Part shown: positions 1 through 13,794 of the stretch, one piece after another
How the letters are laid out: each line of letters starts with the position of its first letter
How positions within the stretch are numbered: the stretch's first letter is position 1
From: Acridotheres tristis
Taxonomy: Eukaryota > Chordata > Aves > Passeriformes > Sturnidae
Assembly: GCA_037013685.1 (NCBI GenBank)
Contig: CM072906.1
Location: 4,563,001 to 4,627,000 of the forward strand
DNA length: 64,000 nucleotides
Reading direction: 5' to 3'
Made by a program: the position numbers and the translations under genes
The notes under the pieces: generated by a model
The model's database searches: none
What the model was told of the DNA's origin: nothing
What the model saw: only the letters and a program-made list of their open reading frames with translations

Positions 1-3000
1 TGTTGCCAAATTATAGCAGGATCTACAATGGTCTGTGGATTTTATTTTTATTCTTCCGCTGGGAGGTTTTTCTGTGTCACTATGGTGAAGGAATGTCGTG
101 AGTTTGTGTGAGGAGAGGGGCTGGAGGAGCAGAGCCACATCTGTCAAGTGCAGCTTGTGCTCTGCAATTCTTGTGAATTCTGTGGGCTTGAAGGGCCCCT
201 CCTGACCCATGTACCCAACCTTTGTTCAACTTTCAGTTCATATTGAAAATTACTCATTTTCCAAGGAATTTACTTGCCTTTTGGTTGTGTGCTTTAGCCA
301 GGGGGGTTGACAGTGAGCTCAGCCTATTTAAAAGGTAGTTATTTTAGAGATGCCCTCCACCCCACCCCAAAGCAGCAAACGTGGTTTGCATTGGCATTCC
401 AGATCCCTGCTTCTTCCTCTTGGAATTTCTCTATTTGCTAGCTTCAGGCTTGCTGATTTCCTTAATTATTTAAATTTTTTTTTAACCCTTAAATTTTTTT
501 TCCTCTGAAAAGAACTGTGATAAACTTCTTCTGCATGTTCTTTCTTGGCTCTCCTGATCAAATGACTAAAGGCTGGAGTGGGAAGAATGTCTGGCCTTCA
601 AGTCTGTGATCTGCTGATTCATAGATAAATATCCTATAAAATACATAGTTGAGCTGCTCTAAGTTTAGGGCTGAATATTCTTTCATGATCTCTTTGGGAA
701 AGCAGCCACAACTTGAGTCAGACTTTCCAGTTCAGTATGTCTTGGTTCCAGTATGATTAAATTCATCAGCCTGACTAAAAGTGAAGTCCTGGTTCTTGCT
801 CCTGTGTGCTGAACTCATCCAAGTTCTCTTGCACTGTTTGGAAAGCAAGGTGAGCCAGCCTTGATATCCCCCTGGCAAAGCTGCATCATGTGGGCCTCAA
901 ATAGAAATATTTGTGATCCTGGAGCATTTGAAACTCATCCTTGCAGGGGGCCAATTAAATAAATTAGGCCTGGATTCAAAATACTAAAGAGAAAAACCTG
1001 TCTATCAAACTGTTTTAAGAGTATGGGCAGAGAAAAGCCCAAAAGCTCTTTTCCCCCTCTTTTCTTCCCTGCCCCCCCCAAAGGAAAATTTGGAGAGGAA
1101 CTGCTCTATGTGAGTTCTTAGTTTTCTGTGGTGAAGAAAATAAATGTTTTTGTAAAATTTGCACTTGTGGGGAAAGAGAGAAAAGAGAATAATGAAGATG
1201 AGTGCTGAACACAGTGATACGTGGTCCCTGCTTGGTTTTTTGTGGAAAAAAATAATAATGTAGCAAAATAAATTATGTACACTCTGAGAAGCACTTGTTT
1301 TCTTTCTTGATCTTGTTAAAGCATTTCTTAACACAATGGCTTTTTTTCCTCAAGTATTAGCATTAATTACTGAAAATGTTAATAGGTTTTGTGGATTGTA
1401 CAAGTGGGAAGACTAGCAACAACCTGATATTTCAAAAGAAAATAATATTCCATCCTCTAGATTCAAAGATAATTCAGGAAAGTAATAAAAGCTTGTGAAA
1501 TCATATGGAAGAAAGCTTTATGTCACTTCACTCCTTCATCAGATAGAAAGCAAATACCTCATTTCATTGGCCAAAACTCTATGTCTTGGAAATGACCCTG
1601 TAATTTTTTATTTTGCAAGTCCCTGACTTTGATGCATTTCAGTGGTCTCTTCCCTCCCCTCCTGGAGCAGAAATCTCACACCCTCTGAGGCTCGGGGCGT
1701 TCTGGCACTCGGGGCTGCTGCTTCCTGCACCAAGCATCACTCTGTAAATCACACACTGCAGGGCTTCATTAAAAATTTGGAGAACCATCTTATGACTGGG
1801 CTGATGATCTCATTTTATCCATACATGGTACTTATTAAATAAATACCTTTGAAGCATAGGAAACCGTCTGGGAACCGACTTGTGTTTCTTCCTCTGCTCT
1901 GTTATCTTAATTTGATTGGTAGGACAGAAGTCCCAAAAATATTTTCGAAGGGAAATATACATTGGAAATAAAGCAGTGCTATTCTTAGCTCTCTGCAAAC
2001 TTCCTAATTTTTTTTTATCTTCACTTTTTTTTTTCCTCCCCCCCTTGAGACTTTGTTCTTCAGGTGCTTTAACTTTGTGTGTACCCTGATTTTCCCCGAG
2101 GGGAGGATTTGGTGAAGTCCTGAGCACGTTTCAGACCTGACTCCAAGGCAACAGGAGGTTTTCCAAGAACTAATTCTGGCTGTTTCTGTGCGAGTCCTCG
2201 TCAGCACATTTTTTTGCTGTAATGAAACAGTGAATAAACCCGAGTATTTTTGGTAACACCACACCTCTAGGGAGCCTGTCCTGTGAGGATGGGTGCACTT
2301 GCAGACTCAGGAATTGCACATCTTGTGCATGAGGAAGTGTTTGTGCCAACAGGCTGGGACAGAACCTCTCAGGATTGAGCTCTTATTGTTTCACCAGGTA
2401 AAACAGCCAGCCTCACCTTCTGTGCTTATTAACTGGTTAGCTGGAAGCCAGAGCTGTGAAACCCGACTGAAAGTGTCATCTCCTTAGGTCTGGGCATCCA
2501 AAGGACAGACCCTGCCAGTGTGGGCACAGGGGATGGGAGGATGCTCCATGCCCTGCCTGGGAAGGGGCTGTCACCCACGCTGTGTCTTTGTCCTGCAGAG
2601 CACTGGGGCTCCCCACAGATGAAGCTCCCCCATCATGACCTCGCAGTGCTGTACCAACTCTGCAATGAAAATGCCACTTCTGAGCATCCCAAAGAATTAT
2701 TTTGGTTGTTCTTCCTTAATTCAGACTGTGCCACTCTTTGCTTTAGCAGAGTGTTGCTTGCAGCATGGCATGAGCTCTTAGTTGCCCCGTTCTGTGTTAG
2801 TAAAGTCAACAAATGCTTGGCACAAGGACCTAGCTACTCATCTAAGCCTTAATTTTTACATATTGCTGTTGTTACCTGTGCAAAGCCAGCCTCTGTATTT
2901 GACAGAGAGAGCAGCAGCTGGAAAACTCCTGGTGAAGAGAAGGAGGAACCAACCACCCAGCATTTAGCCCAGCATTGCTGCACATTGTGCTCTGGACTTC

Positions 3001-5975
3001 CCAAATTGGATTGAACGTTTTGATTGAAAAGATTGTCAGCACTATGCAAATGAGAGGGAGAAGTGAAAGTGCATCTCGTGCAAGTAATTCCTATGTAGAT
3101 AATTTGCCATAAAAATTTATATTGCAGTCCTTAAAACCTTCAGAGATTTATTCTGTCTAGGGAAAGGTGATTTATATGGTATTAAAACACTTTTTATGTT
3201 CCAGTCCTTTAGATTTAATGTTTATTGCCTATAAAAATGAAATCTTCCTGTGGATATTTAAAAGTTTTGGTACTGTGTGAAATATATATTCAGCTTAGAA
3301 TCTGAAATGCTTTAGAGATGCAGTAAATAAATGATGGAGTGTTTCCTCAGGTTCACCAGCCTCGGCAGTCCAGCCTTACTCCAGGGCTGAATCCATTATG
3401 TAGGTGGCATTCTGCTTACCTTAGACATATGGTAAAGGAGAGCATGTAATGACAGAAGTAATGTGTAATTTTGTCATTCTGTTTTGGCTGACTATTTAGG
3501 GTGCTTTGTATATTTGGTTTTTTTGACTGATGTGCGTAGTCAGTATGAAAATGCAGCAGTAGCTTTATTCCTCACCCACAAAGGGCTGGATTAAAGCACA
3601 AGATTAGGGCACATTGCAGGAGTGTCAAAAGAAGGAAAGGCATTTTGCATCATTTCTCTAAATATCCTCTGCCCGTGGTAATGGGGGAGCAGGACCAGCA
3701 GTGCAGGGCTGCAGTCCCTGTGGATAGATGGGCAAGGAGGAGAGTATTTCTCATCTAATTGTTGGTGATTTTTGCTATCTCTGTTATTGTCTGGGCAGAG
3801 ACACAGAGGAAGCTGTACTGCTTTGAAAGCATAATTCCCAACCTCACCCTCTCCCCTTGTATCATAGACAATTTTCTAGAGCATAATCTATCTGTCTAGA
3901 AATGTATCAAATACAAAATATGGAAGATAGAGCAGCAGATCAAGTGAGGCTTTACACAAAAATAGGAAAGTGTGTGTAGGTGGTTGTTTTGCCTTGTAGC
4001 TTCTGTAATGGTGGTGCCCTGGAGAAGTAACTGAGGTAACACGCTTTGCTTCTTCCCAAACATTTCCCAGCATTTCAGGGTCCATCCCACAGCAAACCTG
4101 GGCCAGTTCAACTCTAAACAGTGTCCTGCTGAGTGCTGAGGGAGATCCAGGAAAGGCTGGCAAGTCCTTTGGGGATTTTTTTGTCTGCAGCTGGATGCAG
4201 AGCACAAAGATTGATTTACAGTCAGGTAACTCATACACCCAGAGATGATGCACAGAGTAGCACTGAGGGCTCACCAGGTGCTTCCTTTCCATCAAACATC
4301 CCTTCCCAAATGGCTGTTTTCTAGCAGGAATCTAACATTCCTGTGGGTGCCTGGCCAGATTCCCCTGCAGCCCCAAGCCCTGGTCCCTGGCGTTCTCACA
4401 CCTCTGCCTCCTCCCCGTGTGGGAAGGGATGGGATGTAACTGGGATGTCGCAATGCCAGGCAGCCAAGGGGATGGCACCAGTTCAAGAGAGGCTCTGGTG
4501 AAACTTCCCAGGGCTGTAACTGTCTGTGCCCTGGCACGTGAGAGCCAAGGAAGCCTTGGAGTAGCAGCAAAAGTCAGGGATGTAAATGCAGCACTTGATG
4601 CTGCATGTTCAGCAGAGCTGTTTTGTTTGGTGTTTAGAGGTGAAGCCAGCCAGGTGTCCTCAGGTCTGAGAGAGTGGCAGCTCTTACAGACAACAAAACA
4701 TACTAAAGAAGTATCAGAATAAAACCTTTGTTTAGAAAATACACAAGCAACCAACCTCCCAACAAAACCTAACACACCCCTCCCCTCCACTTTTATTCTG
4801 GCCTGCAGAAGAACTTTGGGAAGCCAGGATCATATTCTTAATGTCTTTTTGCTAGGTGTTGTGAAAGAAGTGCTTATAGGGTTGAGAAATATGATTCAGC
4901 TAAACTGAAGTGGAAAACAATAGCTGAAAGAATAGTCGGGCATTAGCTGGTGGTTGTTGGTCTCGGTTCCCTCATTGTCCAGGTTTGCATCTCTGACCTT
5001 TGGTGGCCGCTGCATTTCAGGCTTTCATTTCCCCCGGTGCTGCTTCTGTGGATCCAGAGAATTTTCTGCAAGGTGTTCTCAGTCGTCTGCTTTAGATGCC
5101 TATCCATAATACAAAAATTAAACTCTCACATTTTTTGTGTACTGAAATCTGAAAATCCTTAAGAGGTTTTAGGCTCTCTGGGATGCTGCTGTTCGAGCAG
5201 ATGTCTACAGATGTCTTTGTGTAGAAAAAAATTACTGTTTTATTTAGATTATTCTTTGTACTTATCACCCAGATACACTGCCAAAACCCAGCTCTGGTGG
5301 TCTGATAATTCCATGGTTTTGTGGAGTTTCATATTTGTTCACTTGCTGTTTTTGCAGTAATCTTAGTAGCTACATGTACACCCAGAAATGAGTTTTCTTT
5401 TAAATGCATAGATATTCTTTAGCTACATCTTCTTTTCGTCTTTTCCTAATCGTGAAGGATCTAAACTGAGCAAGAAAGAAAATCAGTTTCAAAGTGAAAC
5501 CTCTGTTGTTTGATACAATGTGTAGCACGTTGTGTCATCTCACAAAAGGCATTTTTGGATGGGTTTCATGTTGCCAGGCCTGGGGCTTTAGAGCGTTCCA
5601 TGGGTTTTCTCAGCAGGAGTGTTTGCTGCCGTTTGGATGAGGGTGTCCAGCCTCTTGTCTGCATATATGAAAGCTAAAATTTGGCTTCTCTTCAAGAGTG
5701 TCTAGATAAAGGATGGAGGTACTAGAGGCAGTGACTGAGAGAGTAGCTCAGAGGTAATCCAGCTATTTATTTATGGTTTGCTGAAAAAGCACATGGGGAT
5801 GGAGAATGGCATCAGCAACTTCAGGTTCTTCACTAAAAACCTGCAGTGTGCTGCTCTAGGTCACCAAATTCAGGACTGGTTTGGGGTCCAAAAGGTGTTT
5901 CTGATTAAATACATAATATAGATAGGAAATTGTTCTTGAGGGCCTGACTTTTGTTCCTAAATGACTCTGATAGTC

Positions 5976-6038
5976 CTAGAATCATAAAACAGTTGGGTTG
6001 AAAGGCACCTTGAAGATCATCTACTTGGTTTCAGCCAC
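5976..6038 (-). mobile_element. CR1 LINE 3'-end fragment, antisense
   Basis: The stretch carries the reverse complement of a CR1 tail: CTAGAATCATAAAACAG followed by GGGTTGAAAGGCACCTTGAAGATCATCTA in meaning (an agaatcat-gttgg-aagg-cacctt-gaagatcatct order). In birds this is the 3' end of CR1 non-LTR retrotransposons, which end in ATTCTRTG-like octamers. Only about 60 bp is recognisable, so the copy is severely 5'-truncated and old. Confidence 0.75.
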
Positions 6039-9000
6039 AGCAAAAGAGAGGAGAGGTATTTCCATTTTATCAGGAAGTGGTGCTCTTTATTTCAGTTTTC
6101 ATACAGGAGAGAGAGATGTGTGTATTTATATATGGACTGAAAATCGCTGTATGACAGAGTGCCTGGCAAAGACACAAACAGAAATGATTTCTTGGTAACG
6201 AGATCACTTGTGTCCCTGGTACATCATCTACCTCCCCAAACTGTCGGGAAGCAAAAATTACTGTATTGGAGATAACTGTATTTGTAGTTTCTTTCTGAGC
6301 GTGGGGAGGGAATGAAGTAATCTGTTCCATCAGCTTGTAAAACTGAGCTAATTAACAGACAATCAGCACTGATTGAGACAGCTGCATTCTTTACTGCGGG
6401 ATTGTAAACACAGAGTCTTCACAGAATTGTTTTTACTGCCCTAAAGTGCAAGAAATTGAAATTGTATTTGATAGCCAAAATTAAGGACTTTTTAGTGCCA
6501 GTGTATCATAGCGAGGTTGACAGTGCCACTGCAGCTAAATCTGTTGTTTTCATTCTAGGCTGATTTGTTACAGTGAATAGTGAAGGAATTCTGTAAATTA
6601 TCACCAAACATTTTTTTTTTTTCTGCTTAAAAAAAGTCTTTTAGCTGTCCTGCCTACATTAGTTGTGAGCAAGCAGATATTGGCTGTCCGTGCCTTGGTG
6701 CCTCCTTGGGGGCATCTCCTGATTGGAAACGTCAGATTTGCAGTGTTTAAAAACTATTTTATAAATGCCTTTCTTAATACATCACTTCTGGAAGGTCTTT
6801 AAATATTTCCTGATGTACAGTTTAGGGTATGCTATTAGAAATGTTGGTTTAAAAACAGTCCATGTTAAAAATACAGAGAATAGTCCTTGTGGCTCTGAAC
6901 CAGCACCATTATTAGCATAGAGCATGTTAGTTTTTGTTAAATGCAGTTCTGGCTGCTGTCAGCTCCAATCCAGCCTCCTTGTGACTGTACATCAGCTAAT
7001 TTTACTTCATGAGTCAATTCTGCTATTTTCCTTTTCATGTCACAGAAAATGAGCTTAACTAAGTACTGCAATATGTTGTCGGGAAACACCTAGAAAAGGC
7101 ATTCTGCATTCCACCGCCTCTGCCTCTTGATTTCAGTTCAGTGTGAAGTGGGGTTGGTATCTATTTATGCTGGACTGTAAGTATTCAGATTAAACATAAA
7201 AACATGTAAAAAAAAAAAATCTCTGAAAGGCTTCAGAATCTGATCTTCTCTTTAATTGTCCAAAATATGTCACTTTTGCTATTGGCACTGAATGCCAGAT
7301 ATACATTTCTCATCGTGTGCTGTCATGCCAAACTGAGTCAGTGTTTGGCGTTTAGATTAGAAAGGATACTAAGATGCCTAAATGGGACTTTTTAGTAGTA
7401 GGAAAAGCCTAAATAAAGAAATTGTTGCTTTCTTGTTTCCTATTTATATCTATAATTTTTTAGAAAACATCCACCAATTGCATTCACAGGCAACTTCTCA
7501 AAAAAGCTGTATTTTTCCCATCATGGGAAACTGCCTAAACCTTACAGCAATGCCCAGAAAGTCAACAAACTCAGACCAAGGGAGGAAACATGTTAGTCAG
7601 GAGTCAAGGACCGTTCCCTGGAAACCCTCTGCCAAATACTCTTCCTGCTTAAATTGTTTATCAAACAGCAATTTCATTTGCCAGTAATTTTCTTCTGATC
7701 TTGTTTTTGTTACTACTGATTTCTTAACACAAGTTCCCCATCCAGTTTCCTCTGTGTCCCTGTCCCATGCCTGCTGCTCCGTGGGGCTGCTGAGCACAGG
7801 GAGCAAAGATCTCCAGTGAAGGAAAAAAAAATCAGAATTTAAATGTGTCCCTGGATCAGCAGTAAAAGGAGAGGTGAAATTTGGCCTGCTAGAAGGGAGC
7901 CACTGGACAGCGTCTCCATTATAAATTTTATAGGTTTTCCCTAGTGCACATGCCTGTGGTTTAGGATTTTAAACTTATAACAACAAAAAATTCCAAGTTA
8001 TGCCTAGCCCCATCTTTCCAAACCATATTTGTCATGGTAGGATAGTTTATTCATACATTATCCCATTTCTGCAATGCCCAAAAAACATGAGAAGGGAGCA
8101 AAACACAAGGTGATTAGTTCAAGTCCATGGTAATTTTTTCCCATCCCTGAAGGAATTATTTTGTTGAAATGTGGTTTTAAAAGTATTTTTAGGTTGCTTT
8201 TTTAGTGTATATTTATACTTTTGTTGGTAAATATTTTATATCCCAATGTTAGGAAACAGCTGAAGTAGCTTTGAGATTGGAAATTGCATTTGAAAGATTG
8301 AGGGATTACTGAGTGGTAGCTAGGATGGACTCAGTCTGTAATGGTTAGCCTTGCTTTAAAAAATTAAAATTAATAGCACATTTAATCGAATTAAAATTGT
8401 GATTTTTTTGTCCTAGAAGACAGCATAGTTAGGAGTTGGGAGAAGTTGACTAAAAGCTGAGCAACGAGTTCATTTTCATTTAGAATAAAAATAAAAAAGC
8501 TTGAGTTGTTTTTTTTTTTTCCCAAACAGCAAGTTCCCAGAACTCACACTGAAGCACACCTTTGTGTGTATATATATTATTGATTTATTGGTGGCAAGCT
8601 GTATAGCAAGTTATAAATCCTGGTCTGTGTTACAGGACGTGTCTTGCTTAAAGCCTGGTCATGCTTCATTTACCAGCACAGCTTAGCTGGAAATGGGAGT
8701 AACTCAATACTTTAAATGATGTAACAGAGCTTAGTTAAAGAGTTGAGCTTTCTGATATTTAAACCACTCTTTAAAGACTATGTTTTACTTTGATCTGTGG
8801 TCGAAAGAATTATTTAATGTAGCTCATGAATCTGATCTTTCTTGGAAGTAAGGCATTTGCTGAAGGTGTGTTATTACAGAATGGCAGCATAATCCCCTTC
8901 CACCTGAGCACAGGCTGCTGCATTTGGGGTCAGACACATGGCAAGAGTAGTGCAGTCAGTAATTTGTATTTATTCATCAGTTAATTGCCTGTTATTTTAT

Positions 9001-9082
9001 ATGTTTTTCCAATTTAAGGGCCAAAACTCTTTTTAAAACCGTCTGCCAAAAATTTCACTTGTGGATCATGGGTCCTGTCTGG

Positions 9083-9240
9083 TTCGCTGGGATCAGAATC
9101 ACAGTACAGGTGTTTTTGGGGCATGGATGCTGTGCATCCCCTGGTTCCCAGTTTCTGGGATCAGAATCACAGTGAAGGTGTTTTCTGGGACATGGATGCT
9201 GTGCATCCCCTGGTTCCCAGTTTGCTGGGATCAGAAATGT
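9083..9240 (+). repeat. Minisatellite, ~68-70 bp unit, about 2.3 copies
   Basis: The unit begins CTGGGATCAGAATCACAGT and ends CCCCTGGTTCCCAGTTT. Copies start at 9087, 9155 and 9225 (the third is partial), giving periods of 68 and 70 bp. The shared internal segment is 'catggatgctgtgcatcccc'. The copies differ at only a few positions, which indicates a fairly recent duplication. Open frames on both strands here simply read through the repeat. Confidence 0.92.
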
Positions 9241-9313
9241 GGTTGAGCTGTTGGTTTTCCCTCCACGTCCTTCTCCATTCCCTGTCACCCATGTGTGTAT
9301 GGAGGGCTGAGGA

Positions 9314-9338
9314 GGGGACAGGGGACATGGGACAGGGG
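9314..9338 (+). other. G-quadruplex motif
   Basis: Four G-runs (GGGG, GGGG, GGG, GGGG) are separated by loops of 3, 4 and 3 nt (ACA, ACAT, ACA). This satisfies the G3+N1-7 rule on the + strand, which is the sense strand of CUX1 pre-mRNA, so it could fold in DNA or RNA. Confidence 0.7.
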
Positions 9339-12286
9339 ACACTCCTCCTGCCCCTATGGCTGTGACAGAAGTGCAGGGGATGGGAAGGGCAGCCTGGCCC
9401 TGGTGGGACCCAGTGTGCCACAATCTCCAGACCATGGAGAACATTTAATGTTCTCTGTGGCCACTTCACCCACGGAGTAATTGGCTGCTGTGCTGTGGTC
9501 AGAGCCATGGTCAGTGTGGCCACTGGCTTTGTGCTTTGGTCAGCCTTTGATCAACCAGCAAGACAGGAGGTCCAGCAGATGGATTTTACACTGGGTCTTG
9601 CCTCGGCAAGGGCCGTGCAAGCAGCAGTGAGCTTCCTTTGGTTTCCCATCATTTATTTCATTTGGCAGAAGAAGATGCAGTTTGAATCCCCACCACCCTG
9701 TAGCTGCCCTGAAAGTCACAAATACTGAGCTGTGGCATTTTTTTGTTTCTTTCACAGTGATTAATCAGTATGTACATGATGAACTTGATTTTATGTGTTC
9801 ACAGGGTTGTATTGTGATTTTACACCACGGCCAGTGGATGGTGGGTGAGCAGATTGCTCCAAGCTGGAGCAGCCCTCACCACTTCCCACTGTCCCCCTGC
9901 TATATCCATCCGAAATCCTCCTTCCTGGGAAGCCTCACTGCAGCAACACTTAAATTAACTCATTACTTTTTAGCTTTTTCTGTTGTGGGTATTGAAGGAA
10001 CCGGTCTGAACTTTTGCTTTTAAGTGGAAGAGTGTGAAAATGGTGGTGTGGGAAGTGGGTGAAGCTGTAGGCAGCTCTGCAGCCAGCTGGCTGGGGATGT
10101 GCTGTGCTTGCAAAACCGAGGGAGCCCTCTCCCCAGCAAACACTCACTTTTTAGGGAATTTATGTCCTTCCAAAGTGCGATGAACTGCAATGCAAAATCA
10201 AGCAGAGTGTTAAGTAACTGGCTGGGGTGGGTTTGCTGACAGATTCTCCGAGCCCAGGCTGCGGGTCTTTGGTGAGGTAATGGAGGCTGGTGGATTCACA
10301 CTGGGGAATGCTGGTGGGGCTTCTGTGGGAGAGCAGCTCGGGACAAGGCTGGGGGATGCAGGGAATCCACCCTCCAGGTGCCTTTTAGCTCCCCAGGGCT
10401 CAAGGTGAGTGGTGCTGCTGTAGGGCTGAAGGTGAGGCTGGACCTGCAGGGAGCAAAGGGATTCGTGCCCATCTGGGGTAGAAACGGAGGAGGAGAGAAG
10501 CTTTGGGGTGAAGATTGAGGGTGCTGTGAATGAAGCCTGAGCTTCACTGTTCATTATTTCTGGAGAGAGGTGAGAGCACATCACCCTCGTGGTGCTGCTG
10601 TGAGCAGGGCTGGAGACCCTCAGGCCTGGCACTTACACAGTCATTGTGCACCTGGGCTTGGGGGGATGCAAACAGGGAGTAAACAATGCTGGAAGAAGAA
10701 AAACTACCTTTTGAAATAAATAGCCAATGTTTCATTATTTTCTTGAGTGAGAGAAAAGGCTTGTTCAGTACAGACCTTTGGCATTGGATAGTCTCCAGTT
10801 CTTTGCATTTTCTAAAAAGTTTTGAATTCAAGGTGTAGAAGAAAAGACAGGAATAATCATCTTGGCTCTGGCACTGCCAAGCTTTTCTCCCCGTAGTCCT
10901 TTTGTTGCTGGCATCAGTATTTGTGTGGCTTCTTTCTGCTGATTGCAGCTCCTTTTGAAAAGCCAGTGCTGCCTTTCCCCTCTTGCAAGATAGTTTGATG
11001 GGAATTACCTACATTTGTGCCACTGGCTGTCGTTGTGAGCAAACAAAGCCACAATACCCTTTCTTTTTACATTTTCCTTTTTTTTCTTTTTTTAGTAGCC
11101 TGCTAATTAAGGTAATTTTATTGATAGCTCCATTGGCACCTCTGTTCTTGCTCTCTTTGTTCTATGCAGTGGCCACCACACACGTTGACTCTCTGTCCCA
11201 AAAGCATTGCGTAGGGCCCTAAATTTGTTCCAGTTAAAGCTTGTTTAAAAACTTACTTGGAGTCAAATTACTTCAGTATGCAGAAATAAAATGTGTTTAT
11301 TGAAATTTTCTAACTAATTCTGCGTGTGAAAGGTACTTGCATCAGTTTGCCAAGTGGCAAAATGCTTCCTAAGAAATGTGTTTCAATGCTTGTGGATTTT
11401 TACTATTTTTTTTTTCCTTCCTCTGTAGTGTAAATTACAGGTATTCTGGCCTTTGTTATTTGTTGAGCAGTCACTGTTGTAAGATGGGGTCTTGAGATGT
11501 TATGCTCTTGTTGAACTGTTTGGTCTTTCCTTTTGCTTGTTTTAGAAAGGGGCTTTACAGCAAGGCTGACACAAACTCTGCTCACAGAATCCTTACAATA
11601 TTTTGCCTTTCTTAGCACTTTCGGCTTAGAACTGGGGCTGGCCTTTTACAGTCAAAACAGACATTAATAAAAATTCCCAGTGTCAGCTCTGTGGTTTCTC
11701 CCCCAGTCATAATCTAGAGCTTTATCAGGTGAACGTGGCTTTGTTTTTCCAGAGGAGCACACCAAGCTTGCAAAGTATTTTATAAATTCTGAAATATTTC
11801 TGAAATACTTATATAATCGGTACATTGGCTTCTGGGCAGGTGCAAACGATGGGGTTTTGAGACTGAAGGGTGGAATGCCTCATGGAGCAGTCAGGGAAAT
11901 GTGAAATTTCCCCAAGACAAGTATGCTGTGCAGAGTTGTTCCAGACACTTCTACCCTGGTGTCATCCTGGCACAGGGAAATTTTCCTTTAATAGGAAATT
12001 AAAAATTGCAAAAAGCGACATTGAGAGCTTTGATAGACCTGACAAACGCAATCCTGTGAGAGGATGAAAACAGAAATGAAACTTCTGAAAATTCCTTTCA
12101 GTAGCAGATTATCAGTAAACTGGGGAACTGATTGAACTGGTGATAAAGGGAAATACCTTAAGCACACAGAAACAGGATTTCGGGGGAAGTGGTTAATGCT
12201 ACATTTACTGGTAGAAAATTCCTAATCTACACTAAGTTGTGGTTTGTGTCGCTCCTTGTAACAAGTAAAATGAGGTTTATGGTGAA

Positions 12287-12500
12287 GCACAGAATCATTA
12301 AGAAAAGACCTCTGAGATCATCAAATCCAACCTGTCACTGATCTCTACCTTGACAACTAAACCAGAGCACTGAGTGCCATGTCCAGCTGTTCCTTGAACC
12401 TTTCCAGGGATGGGGACTGTACCTCCCTGGGCAGCCCATTCCAATGCTTGACCACCTTTTCTATGAAAAAATTCTTCCAGATGTCCTGTTAATCTCTGCA
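12287..12500 (-). mobile_element. CR1 LINE 3'-end fragment, antisense (~210 bp)
   Basis: It starts with CACAGAATCATTAAGAAAAG, then runs through 'atcatcaaatccaacctgt', 'ccagctgttccttgaacc', 'tccagggatgggga' and 'cctgggcagcccattccaat', and on to an 'aaaaaattcttcc' segment. That order is the reverse complement of an avian CR1 3' region (cf. the usual 'confined to the 3' UTR' truncated copies). The similarity fades after about 12490. It lacks any reverse-transcriptase coding sequence. Confidence 0.85.
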
Positions 12501-13771
12501 GCCATGCTTAAGGCTTTCAAAGGCACAGCTTCAGCTCTGCATCCATGTCTGGAAGCCTACCAGGAAATAATCAACTTGTCTTAAAATTGTGATATGTGTT
12601 TCTTGTTCCACTGTAGGAGCTTTGTGGTAAACGCAGCAAGGATTAAACATTTAAATATGAGAGAATTACAAAAGTTTGGGATACAGTTATGTCACAGTAC
12701 TTACAGATGGTTATTACAGGTTTTTGTAACTTCTTCCATTTGGGCCATGGGAATAGTTGTTCAGAGCAGAGACTGAGGACTAGTTATGGTTGTTGGAGCA
12801 GCTTTTGGGGGAATTGGAATGCTGAAGTGTGGTGGTTTCTTTGGTTGTGAAATGCCCAAGGCAGGGCAGTGGCCAGTAACTGTTAGAAGTGGGTGAGAGA
12901 ACAGAAACTTCATAAATAGCCAAGAAAGTTCAATTTTTTTTCAAACTCGATTTCCTAAGTGAGTAATTTTTAGGACTCAGCTTTGAGAGCAGGCACCCAG
13001 CAGCTCCCAGGTCTCAGGCATGGAAGGGCTGACTTGAATCTTCTAATTATGGAAAGGAAAGGCCTTGTTGTGCTGAACCGGTCAGTGGTGCAGACCTGCT
13101 GCTGGGTGATTATCAAAGAATGCATCTGGTAGGCAAAGACATGTCAGCCATAAAGGAAAACAACCTTGAAACTCGCCTGCAGTGAGCCTGCAGTTTCGTA
13201 ATTACTTGAGGTCAACCTAATTGCAGGCTGTGCCAAGCAGGGGGATTCCACAGCCCCCTCAGTCCAGCTGTGTTTTCCCACCTCCCTGCTGGAATGGTGC
13301 AGAAACTCCTCGTGGCCCTGAGCAGGGAGCTGATTCCATGCAGCAGAAGTGAGGAAGGGAAGGATGGGATGGATGTTTCCAGCAGGCTCCCTCTGCTCTG
13401 GTGGCTCCCCTGCAGCCGTGTCACCGTGGGGTGACAGAGGCAAGATGGACAGGGAGTCTGACACAGTCTGGAAATACCTGAGTTCAGAGAACATCAATCC
13501 ACTCCAAGGTGATCGTTGTTACAATGGATAGTGGACTGACCCTCCTAGTTTTAGATTTTTCATTTCTATACTGCCTGAAAGAAAGCTTTTAATGTTTGTT
13601 TTCTGGGGACTGCTTCTAATGATTCCCACGCTTAGGAGCATAAGACTTTCTTGTCTCCTCTCCTCCCACTGCCTCCCTCCCACCTCCAGTAAATTTGTTG
13701 AAATGGGTCAAAGCAGAAACCCTGGAGAGAGTTCTTTAGTTATCTCTGAACTGTGCCTGCCCTAAATCGAT

Positions 13772-13794
13772 GGGACTTTGGGGCAGGGGGAGGG
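13772..13794 (+). other. G-quadruplex motif
   Basis: GGG, GGGG, GGGGG and GGG runs are separated by loops of 5, 2 and 1 nt on the + strand. The short loops predict a comparatively stable quadruplex. Confidence 0.7.

Noticed and set aside
4332..4790. Minus-strand 152-codon open frame
   Set aside because: No recognisable family; it lies in a locally GC-richer patch where stops are rarer, and competing frames on both strands are similar in length.
10210..10632. Minus-strand 140-codon S/P-rich frame
   Set aside because: No family resemblance and a composition-driven open frame in a GC-richer stretch; no splice signals match.
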